DNA of 64,000 nucleotides from Reticulitermes speratus (taxonomy: Eukaryota; Arthropoda; Insecta; Blattodea; Rhinotermitidae): contig JAJKFL010000042.1 of assembly GCA_021186555.1 (NCBI GenBank), positions 29,987,215-30,051,214 of the forward strand. Reading direction: 5' to 3'. Of this stretch, positions 45,601 through 57,600 are shown piece after piece. The notes below the pieces were generated by a model. It was not told the origin of the DNA and did no database searches. It saw nothing but the letters and a program-made list of their open reading frames with translations. The translations under genes and the position numbers were made by a program. Each line of letters starts with the position of its first letter. Positions within the stretch are counted from its first letter, which is position 1.

Positions 45601-48600
45601 AAGCAGGTGACCCTTCCACTTCCACATTTTTTCAGTCCCTCTGAGCTAGGTTATTGGGGGGAATGAGAAATATTGATAGCAGTGTTTCAGGTAAATTCTG
45701 TATCTTTGGTATGTCAATTTGAACAGGTAGTGCCACGGCCTTCCAGCTTATATCCTCTGACACTAGTTCTAGAGTGCAGATATTTTCAAAGCAATTTAAA
45801 CAGGATGTTTGAAGGCTGTCATGTGAGACACCCTACAGAAACATGTGGAAGTAAGAGTTGGAAGTGAAAGGATTAATTCGCAGTTATTTAACCACTACTG
45901 AGTGGCTGTCAAATTACAGGATGACTGGAATTTTTAATTTCCTTGGTTTCATGCTTGTTTGTATCATAGAAACACTCTCTGTTATGATGTAGTTTAGCAG
46001 TTTCAACCAAAGGAATACGTATATATGGAAATATTCTTTCCTTTCAGTTTCCTCATAAATTAATACAGTACTTTTTTTCTAGCAGTATCCAATGATATGA
46101 CATACTACTACCCCGTTTTTTAAATATATGTGTATGTGTGTATAAGCATCTCTTCACTTTCATGAAACAAGACATTCAAAATCAGACATTTTAAATGTCT
46201 TTTTAACTATTTGAAGCACACAGTTTAGTTAAAAGATTTATAAAAGTTGAGTTCCTATCTTGCACTGAGCACTTACACTCTCCATTACAAAGACAAATTG
46301 GTTAATGTTGTGTAGAGATATAACTGCTCTTTGTTCTGAGAACCATACGAAACACACAAATACACTGTGGGCGAAGTGCAATTGAATAACTTCCCCTTGG
46401 ACTGCATCAGCTCTGTTCTCAGGGAACTCAGTGTTTGTACCCTTAACTGTCTGAAAGGTACAAATACACTGTACATAGACCCACATAAAAATAAAATCTT
46501 CCTAGTCCAGACTGCATAGGTAGAAGTATAGTTCATGTGTGGAACCGAGATTAAAGAGGTGAAAGGACATGATAATCATCCTGACAGAATACATAAAATT
46601 AAGCGACAATGCAGAGAAGGACTTATCACTTATTCCAAGTCAATATCCAGAATTTCCAAAGGAGGTTCTGGAGATTTTCCTATTGGGAGGCAAACCAAAA
46701 TACTTGATTTTATATTCTATGCCAACATAATTTTCCAGTGCCAGGATAACATAGCGTAGTGTTAAGAATTTATACTGCTTTCATGTCGAAACCAAATGAA
46801 GCTATATCCAAATTTATGAGGTCTAGACTGGCGAGGTGTTATTGCATGAATGTATATATTGTCAAACTCTAATACAGCACCACTGTTTGTTCACACCACA
46901 ATTTATGGCAGTGTATCGAAGTAGTGGTCAATTGAAATACTGTATAACAGGGAATTTATGTTCACAGATTTTCATGGGTGCTATGTGAGGATGGCGCTGT
47001 ATCAGGGTTTGACTGTATATTAAAATTGAAATAAATTTGAGGCAGCTTCAGCTACTGTATAATTGTAACTGCCTTCGTGATACAGTGTATTTGGCAGCCC
47101 GTCTGTATTTTACATCCGTTTGAGAAACTGTCTGAAGAAACTACTCGTACACTGGCCCAATATAACCCAGACTTTGGATTCTGTCCTGATCAGTTCAAGC
47201 CCTTTGATTCATAACCTGGAGAGGGACAGATTCTTTAGTCCAGCTAAATATGTTGCTAGACTGCTAAACTAGAAGAACATAGAACAAACATTTTTCCTTT
47301 CATCACCCAATAAAAGTTCTGAAAATTTGCTTCGAATCAGCTGCAGCATTATATAACAGTTTTCATATGTGCTGGGCCAGGGAAGCAGGTAGATTTACCA
47401 CTTCACCATAGGTGGCACAGCTCTACTCTCACACATGCACGAGAGGTTCTGTTAGTACTTCCAGGCTATGTAGTTGCATTTATGAATGACCTTACTTCTA
47501 GACCAAGATTCAACACTGATTTATACGTAGAGGTGTGAAGCAATAATGGAACCATTGCCCAATATTTAGTCATGTACATGGTTCCAGGCTTTGTGGGAGG
47601 CACATGTTGATGGTAACAAAGTGGTGTTCTCATACCTCAGCAAGTGCGGAGAGGAGGGTTACCCAGGGCACATTCTGGTACAGGCTGCTTACCAGCTGTC
47701 TTCAAATAATGAGCTCATTTTGGTTATGAGTGCTACATCTACAAAACCCACACCAGTAAACCTCACAAACCATTCTTACTTCAATTTGGCTGGACATGTA
47801 AGTTAATGTTTTTCAGAAACTGATGTTATCACCACCACCACCACCACCATAATCATCATCATCAGTAGTTCTAAATTATACTCAGCACTGGAAGTACATG
47901 TGCAACAAGAGACCAAATTTAAATTCAACTTGAAGGATTTTTATTATGGTGTGTTGTAAAAGACGTGACTGATATTTTGGACATCCATTGTCTCCGATTA
48001 AAAAAACCCACAAAGTTCAGAGAATGGATCTGGCTCCATCTTCAGGAGGAAGGGGGAAGGGGAGCAGGTTCTCCCTCTCCCATTTCCAACTGAAGGCAGA
48101 GACATCTGTTCTTTGAAACTGTGGATTTTTTGCATGATATGATGGACAGTATCCAAAATATCAGTCATATCTATCAAATTTAAAACTTCAGATAATGAAA
48201 ATTTGGTACTGGGTGCCCAAAAAACAAAATTCAAGTGTCACCTGGGGGAAACTTAAATTAATTTCATTCCTAGGATAACGGAAGAACCCACTGTTTACTG
48301 TGTGGCATGAAATCTTTGCTTAGGCAGAATCCACAAAATAGCTATTGCTGTGACACAGGGAAAATCCACTGTGCGAGGACAACCCAGACAGTGAGTGTTT
48401 TCCATGCAGTAGGATCCCATCATTCATAGAAAACCAAAAAAGTGCCGTGGGATCTGTTTTCTGCATAGTAAGAAGCCACTGCTCAGGGATAACCAGAATC
48501 AATGTCATTGCTAGAATACGGGGTAACCCATCACTCAGAGAAATCACAGTGTCTGTCCATCCTTCCATCATACTCAGTATCTTTTAAACTAATGAGAGCA

Positions 48601-51600
48601 GTTAGAAAGTCCAAAGGCAACTGTTCATATACAAGAAACAACTCATGGAAAATTACTGAACTTTCCTGTTTCAAAAATTAGACACAGGGCACTATCAATG
48701 TCCCTACATTGGTAGTGTGTGGATGTAAGAACAACATAATGAAAACAAGAATCCCATTGAATGTGATACCACATAATACTCCATTAAAGACTATTAATGC
48801 ATAATACTAGAATACATGGAATTGATTCTATAATACACAAATAGAATACTAGTTAAAGAATATCAATATGCACAACCACAAAAAGTTTACTGACTTAAAG
48901 CATCAATCAAATATTCCTACACACTATAGTGAAAAAAATAACAAGGAAGATAAGTATACCATTTTAACTTACTATATTTTTAAAGATATTTCTCTATGCA
49001 ACTAATTACAAGGATCAAGAGCAAAACATTTTATGCTATAAATATTGATGTGAGGAATGAGATCTCAGTCCACTATTGACATGATGTATTGTATTTTATA
49101 CAAATTTTTAAATTTACATTTTTGTGTTTTAACATAGTTAGCCTGATGATGACTTTTTAGAAGCCAAAACATATTGCTGGAGATAATGTAACATTTTTTT
49201 TACAAATAAAGAGTTGTGTTTGATGGTGTAATAGTGTCATTTGTTAGACTGAAGAATTTTAAAGTGGGCATTATAATTTATTCCCATAGTTACTTGTTAA
49301 AATACAGATGCTTGTTACAGAATAAAGGTAGGACTGGAGTTTTGGAACATACTATGTGCATCAATGCTGACAGATTCACTGAAGTGGATCATGAGAGTAT
49401 TCCTACAGGTGGGTTCCAAATAAGAACACTTGTCCCATAAGTTTTTCTTCTTCACCTTCATAGTGTTTTCCCATTTTTATAGCTTTCCCAGTGTTACAGT
49501 CCATAACTGCTGTCAGTGTAGTCTTCTTCATTGCATTACTTCGTGTCACAATCCATACCATATAGTGACAGTGAATTAATATGGAACTGCACTCTTGATG
49601 CCAGTAATGTCCAGTTCCAACAATCAGTTGTTTCTCGGATACTACAAGAACATCTAGTTCAGGGAGTGGGGATAATTATGTCACTAGTCAGTACTGCACT
49701 GTTGCGATTTCTTGTATGAAAGTAAAGATACAAAAGCAATAAATTTTTTAAAAATATTTATTAACAAAATCGAGTGAAAAAACTCTTTAACACATGCCTC
49801 TAGCTATTTTTCAACATAATCACCATCTTTGTCAAGGCATTTGTTTAGCCTGGGTAAGAGTTTTTGTATTCCGATGTCCTAGAACTCTGCCGCCTGTGCA
49901 CGCAACCACGTAGTGACTTCGTTTTTCACCTCTTCATCTTCGTGAAACTTCTGGCCGGCCAGATGTTTCTTTAAATGCAAAAACCAATGGAAATTGCTGG
50001 GAGCGAGGTCTGGGCTGTGACCGGGATAGTCTGCGGTGATTTCCCTTCCCCTCCCACCGTGTTGTATCTTTACTTTCTGGATAACCCTCGTATATCACAG
50101 TATTAAGACAAACATAAAAAATAATTTGTGAATAAAAAAGAAAACCACTTTTCACATTGAAAATCATAAATATGAGGCATATTAGCTTCCAGGCTTCATT
50201 TTATCATATTCATGATATGTGATGTTTGTTTCTAAATATGTGCAGTTAAATAATACAGTGATATCTTATCCTTGTTTAATGTTATATTATTATCCTTACA
50301 TATTTGTGGCATAGTTTTTTTAGCTTCATGTATGACTTTCATTAGGGGTTTCAGAAAAATATTTTGAGTGTGAAAAAGTTCTGTGGCCAAATTAATTAGG
50401 GAACATTGCACTATACAGTATAGGAGTTTTGTTTCTTTACTTTCTCCACAGTCCCCCCCCCCCACCCACCATCACTACACCCCTGTATGAAGAGCTGACA
50501 TTTAAAAAAAGCTGTTCTGGAATTCTTTCAAGAACTGTAATAAAATACTGAGTTGGTCAAAAGTTAGAAGTAAATTCAAGAGTGAGAGGCAAGATTTATA
50601 TTAAGACAGGCAAGTGGACTAGGAAGCTCAGTCACTATAGTCTGTAATGAATAGGTTATGGGCTGAATGACTGAGGAATTGTGGTTTCGATTCCTGGCAG
50701 GTGCAAGAAAATCTGTCTCTTCTCTAAAGCTTCATGACTGACTCTGGGGCCACCCACCCTCCTGTTTGGTGGGTAATGGTGGCTTTTTCCTCACGGATAC
50801 AGAGACCAGGGCATGAAGCTGACCACTTGCCTCCATCTTGTGCCAAGATTAAGAATGCCTCAACTCTTCCTTATTCCATCATAGCATGGTACTTAATGAG
50901 CACAGGATAAAATTTACCTTTACCGTTACGGAAGGCAAGTGGTGCACAGTTTTCTATGGTGGTGCACAACGGTATGTCACACTAGCATCTTTTCTTCATA
51001 TAACACAAAAAGTTGTAAAAATTGCTTATGAAACTTGTCAAAGTACATGCATTTTTATTATACCAGTTTTTGTTAACTTCACTACAAGAAAGTTCTTGAT
51101 ATCTTAAAGGGTGTTTATTGGGGGAGGGGGTAATATCTCTCTCCCTCCCTTGTCACATATGAGTAACATAAACAGATAGTGCATATCTTTGCAGTAGTCA
51201 TATCCTACATAATATACTTCACATCATAAGTTCGTATAATCAGACTCTGGCCTCATGTCCTTTTATAATCTCAAGTATTTAAAAGTGAGTTTTAGAATGA
51301 AAATGTGCCCAAAATATGTTATTTAAAAACAATGTCATTGTACCAGACCTTCATGCTTTAAGCATTATATTTGCACATCTCCATGCAGGTGAATTGAAGT
51401 GCCTGGCAGATACAAACATGGACCTTCAAGTTCCAAGAGCACTTGATCATGTTCTGAATGCAACAGGGGGCATTGACCACAACTACTGCATCAACCATTG
51501 CACCCATAGAGGTCTCATCTTCGTGGCCAGGTGAGGTGAAGAACTGCCTTCAAGTACAGATTTCTGCCAAACACAGCATGTATGACCCCCCGAAACATTT

Positions 51601-54600
51601 CACGTATTCCCACTTCAGCTGATCCTTTAAAAAATAAAATATTATGAGCTGTCCTAACCAAGGTTTTAGTTTTTTTTTTTTCCAGTAGATTTTGGAATAG
51701 TATCTTTCAATAGGCTACTGCCACATCCTTTTAAACCTATCTCTTTTCAACATTCATAATAATCTTATTATCTCCCTCTGTACCTGTTGACACTAGTGCA
51801 GTTAGTACAGATCTCATCCACTGTTTGGAGATAGTCATTTTCTGTTGATATAAAAGTTCCATTATGCATCACTGTGAAGCAATGGCCTGTGAAGTGTGAC
51901 TGTGCTGTGCTCCTTTAGAAATGGGCAGATTTTAAAGAACAGCATGTGCATGTCTCCAATTGGGCAAAACGGCTACAGAAACCTTCTAGATGTTTAAACT
52001 TTCTTTTAGAGAGGAAATTGTGAGCAGAACTCAAGCATTTTGAGTTTTAAAAGGTTCTGATGATGGTATATGATATTGTGAATCACTTGTTTTTTGGACT
52101 TTGTCCATCGCCTTTTAATGTGAATAAAAAATTTAATATAAAATGTAAAATATTTTACATTTTATATTACATTTTATTCACATTAAAAGACGATGGACAA
52201 AGTCCAAAAAACAAGTGATTCAGAACTCAAGCATTTTGTTGGTTACCAAAGTTCAGAAGTGGAATGACATCTGGTGAGTTATGCTGAAAGTTCAGGATGT
52301 CCGTTGATGAACAGATCATTGAGAAATGTGTCATGAATTAAGGAATTTGTCAATAAAAACAGATATGTCACTATCCTTAATTCACTAATGAATTGGGAAT
52401 CTCATTTGAACATACCAAAAACATTGTGACACAAGATCTGAGGATTGCGATAAAATTCATGCCTCATGGTTGAATGATGAGCAGAAACAGAATTGTGTCA
52501 GTGTGTACCAGGTCCTTCATGAAAAACTTCAAAGAGACCCACAGTTCCTTTCAAAGGTTATCACACGTGATGTAACACTGGTTAATGGGTATGCCCAAGG
52601 AAATTAAGAAACAGTCTTCTCAGTTGAAAAGTCCATAATCTCCATGCCTGAACAAGGCCAGATAAGTTTGTTCCACTGTGAAGTGCATGCTGATAGATTA
52701 TATTCGCATGCATGTAGTTGTGCATCACAGATTCATTCCACAGGTACAAATTGTTACCTAGTATTCGTACGCATAGATTTTATGACATCTAGTGGAAGAT
52801 GTGTGGTGAAAATGACTTGAGCACACTGGACATTGGTTTCTCCATGACAGTGCTTCTGTCCACTCTGCTTTGTCTGTGCAGCAATTTCTGGTCAATAATG
52901 GCATGACTGCCATCCCACACCATCTCTACTTCCCAGATCCACCACACTATGACTTTTTATTTTTCCATTACTCAAGTTAGCACTGAAGGGAAGATGATTT
53001 CATTATATCAGTGTGACTGAAGTACAGTTGCATGCTACATTTGCAGTGTTCTGAATACAGGATGTTAGCAAATGCTTTCAAAGATGATGTAATTTTGAGA
53101 CTCCCTGTATTGAGTCACAAGGGGACTACTTGAAGGGGAGAGCATGGAATAGTACGTAAATGCTGTTATCATTGAGCAAATAATATTGTTTGGAAATTTT
53201 CTATTTTCCACATATTATAAATTGTTAAATGGCATCCTTAAAGAACCAATGAAATGTTATAACAAACAAATTTTGTAAATCTTAACCTTTATTGTTCTAT
53301 GAGTCTATATGTTGGTCTCTGAAACATACTGGTGAATGGCACAGCATGCCATGTACTGGTCTCTTTTGTGTTTACTTGGTAGCAGTTTAAACCACATAGA
53401 AGCTCTTGAACGACTAGACCAGTTTTATGAATGAGACAAACATAGAACCTTCACTTATTTCATACTTTGCTGCTTTAGCAATCTAATTTGTTCCTATATT
53501 AACTGTTGTGCATGTAAATCACATCTCCTTATCACAGAGCTCTGAAACATGTGACCTTGAAAAAACAGGTGATATCATCTGACATAAATGATATCATGTG
53601 ATTTAAATGTTAAGTATCGGCATTTGACAATCTTCCTGCTGTAATACACATTATGTGACATATAATTTATACACATATATTGCGCAAAGTACTTTTTGAG
53701 CAACAGTCTTGATAGGTCCATGAAACATAACCTTTTTATATAGGACTCATTTTTGTTCCTTTTTGGAGTTTAAAGAGGTTTCACTCTACAATAAAGCCAG
53801 TTCTTTAAATTACACAGTAATTATGTTGTGGCAACATTTTAGAAGGTGGCTGTACTCTGCCTTTAAGTGACAGATAATTGTTCATGGGTTTGTTGTCAGT
53901 AATAGCTATACCTCTGACCATTGCCACTAATGCATAATTATATTTGTTTTACTAAGGTTGTTCAAATTTAAACGAGAATTCGTTTCTAAAAAATTTATTC
54001 ACAATAAAGTGGAAAAGTTTTACACACTACTTTTCAATGTAGTCCCTGTTGACTGCCATACACTTGTGCCAACGGTCTGGAAGCTTCTTGATTCCAGTTT
54101 CAAAGAAGGTTTTAGGTTACTTGTGTATCCAACTTTGCACAGCTGCAATGACCTCATCATTATTCTGGAATCTCTTGCCTCCTCAAACCCCCTTCATTGG
54201 TCCAAACAAATGATAATCAGATGGAGCTAAGTATGGACTGTACGGTGGATGAGGCAGGACATCCCACTTCAGTTTCAGTGGAGTTGCCATCATTAAAGCC
54301 GCAGTGTGAGGACGAACGTTGTCTTGGAGGAAGAAAACTGAATTCTGCCCTTTTCTTCGCTTTGAGCGAATTGCTGTCTTCACTTTTTCATTCAGGAGAG
54401 TTGAATAGTACTGTGCATTGATGGTCTTTTGACCAGTGAGGAAGTCCAGGTGAATGATACCCTTGGAATCCCAGAACACAGTAGCCATGATCTTCCCCTC
54501 TGAAAAAATTGCTTTCACTTTTGTGGGGGTGGAGAATGGGTGTGTTTGCACTGCTTGCTTGCTCTTTTTGATTCAGGAGTGAAGTAGTGGACCCAAGTCT

Positions 54601-57600
54601 CATCACAGGTCACAATTGAGTCCAAAAATTGGGCTCCTTCTCTCTCGTATCGTTGCAAATTTGAGTAACGGCCACTAAACATCTTTCCCTTTGCTCCGGT
54701 GACAGGAGCTGTGGGACCCACCTTGCGCTCACTCTACTGACTTTCAACTCGTTGTGCGGACTTTCTTCAACACTCCCTACACTAATTCCTACTTCCTGTA
54801 ACAGTTCAAGAACAGTTATGCGACGATTAGCCCGAATAAGTTTACCAATTTTCAAAACGTTGTCTGGATTGACAAAAGTTCTTGGTCGCCGAGGGTGAGG
54901 TTCATTTTCAACATGGTCTCATCCTTCTCGAAATGATTTCGCCCAACTGAACACACTTGGCTGCGACAAACATTCATCCCCAAACTGTGCTTGAAGCCTG
55001 GTAAAGATTGCAGAAGGAATGACACCTTCCTTCATGAGAAATTTGATAATTATACGCTGCACAACACTGCTGGGTACTTCTTGCTCTGCCATCTTGATTG
55101 TACCTGATGGTTGAGGCAGAGAGGAATCCGACTAGTGTGGGTTGCAAGTTTAAACATGTCATAACTTGTCAGCGCAAGTACGTTCATACAAGTTGATTTG
55201 TGCTTGAAAGGGAACTAAATTCTCGTTTAAATTTGAACGACCCAAGTATTTTTGTATTCCTTCTTTAGTTATTGGCCTTGTTGATGATAATTTTTAATGC
55301 AATGCAAGGGAAAAAACTGTTGTCTTATCAATTTTATATTCAGTAAGTTTGTACATGCAGTCATTTTCTGTAGTTATATAGGAATATTATTTTATCTTAC
55401 AGCTGTTACTAATTTATAAATCCATGATGTGCAAAGAACAAGTGTTTGTTAGATGTGATGTGTGCTAGCATAAGGAAAACATTTCCAGCACCTTCTTTGA
55501 ATATGGTGAATAAAACATAATATGCATTATTTCATGTTGTATTCACCGTGCATCTTGATAACTAATTAAGAGTTTTAGAAACCAACATAATATATAATAA
55601 TATGCATTAATTGCAGTACATTAAAATAAAATGTGTGGACCCTGACTTGCAACAGATTGGAATAGCTCATAGTGCTGAGCTGCCTGCTGTCACAGAAAAC
55701 AGTCTCAGATAAGATAGATGTTCCTATAGTAATTTTAAGTAATACCAGATGTTATAAAAACTATGACTTTTACCCAATTTAGCATTTGATCTTCAAAAGT
55801 ATTAGTCAGTAATTTGATGTTTGCCATAATTTTGTCTTTCATACTGGTCAAACAGATTTGAACAAATTCACTGATAACACAGGTCTAAAAAAAAAAAAAC
55901 TTTTTAAAAGCTGTTTTAATTTCAATCACTGATTTTGTATAATTAACACATGCCGATTACAGAAATAACTTCCATTTTGCTGTATTACATCACATTATTT
56001 CACCATTCTGAAAGAAAGATATGAAACAAAATATTTGAAATTGCAATGTTGCAATGCATGTATGACATATGAACAACATAAAATTCCAATAACTTGGAGA
56101 AAATATGAGCAAGTTTACATTTTTAATAGGATTTAAACATTATGAATAAAAAATAGTCATCAGTTCCTGTATTACATTTGAATTTTTCACAAAAAAAACA
56201 GCAAAAAGTAACACTAAAAGTCACTAAAACATGAATAACTTAAACTGCTATCATACTGTCATAAAAACATATGTGATTTTGCATTACAATGTGAGTCTGT
56301 GTTTCATGTTATGCATTTCAATCAATAGAACCTTTGTCGCTTGCTTTGAAAATTTCTTCTGCCAGATTTTCTTTTGTGTGTTGTGTCACATTAATCATGT
56401 TTCAGCATCCAGCAGTAGTCTGCCATCATGGATACACTCCATCGCCCCTGGTACCACCTTTCCATCTCCTTGATGTCTTGGTGAAACCGTTTACCTTGTT
56501 CCTCACTGACTGCCCCTAGATTTTCTGGGAACTGGTCCAAATGTGAGAAGAGTAAATTTACTTTCAGGCTCATTTTACATTCTAAAACTTTATATTTTGA
56601 TTCTGCCTCCAGTGTATGAAGTTGCTTAGGAGGATTAGGCACTGGTGTATCAGGGTCATGTGGCACAGGTCTTATGGCAGAAGGCAAATTGGGATAAGTA
56701 ATTGCTTTCTTATTTTTTGTATTGAAGCCTTTCAGTGTACACATACAAAAATAGCAGTCGCCAACATGGTTTATTGGCTGACGCCATACCATTGGTATGC
56801 CAAACCGCAGGGCCTTCTTCTTTCCCTTTGTCCAGTTTCTTAAATCCTCAACACAAATACTGCACATTGTATGTGGAGCCCAAGGTTTGTCCTGGTCACC
56901 TAGCTTAATTCCAAAGTAAGCAAGATAGGCAGTTTTAACAAAGGAGGTTATGTTCTGTCTTTGTTTTTTTACCACAAAATTCCCACAGATAAAGCAAAAT
57001 ACATTTGGATTGTTCAGACACTGTCTTCTTTGCATTGTTTTTGGCACAACAAATACACAAAAGCACAAGATTTGGCCAGGGAAATCACTGTTATTAACAT
57101 GTATTGGAATTTCTTGCTCAGAACAAGTTGTAGTACTTGCTATCTAGTCACAGCCATTACCACAGTGAAAAGTGCTGCCATATCTATGAAATAAGCTGTC
57201 TTCTACATTAAAACAAAGTTGCCAAATCCATAACTACTTAATTTAGTGTGTCTTTTGACTATGATATTAATGTTCTATTATTGCACTGCAAACAATTTTT
57301 TTAAAAGTATTATTATAGAATTACTAAAATTACTAAAAAATGGGATGTGATAAACAAAAGTAATAACATTCCTGGAATCAGCACACAACACTTTATATAA
57401 ATCAAGCTTCAAAATCGAAACAGCAAAATTCATGTAGACCAGTGTAATTAGGTGTAATTAGGTGTAATTAGTGTAGTCTGACATGAAGTAATAACCTTAC
57501 AGAACCAGAGATATGCCAGACAATTTTAAGCATTGCTTCTTACCTTCAATAGATATGCCTGTAAACAGTTAACTATATCGTGTATAAACTGTCAAGACTT

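Noticed and set aside
2152..50880. Functional tRNA genes at the box A/box B sites
   Set aside because: All have mismatched or missing acceptor and anticodon stems and continue into SINE bodies.
54197..54421. Plus-strand frame over the mariner
   Set aside because: It is the complement of the transposase gene, with no independent support.
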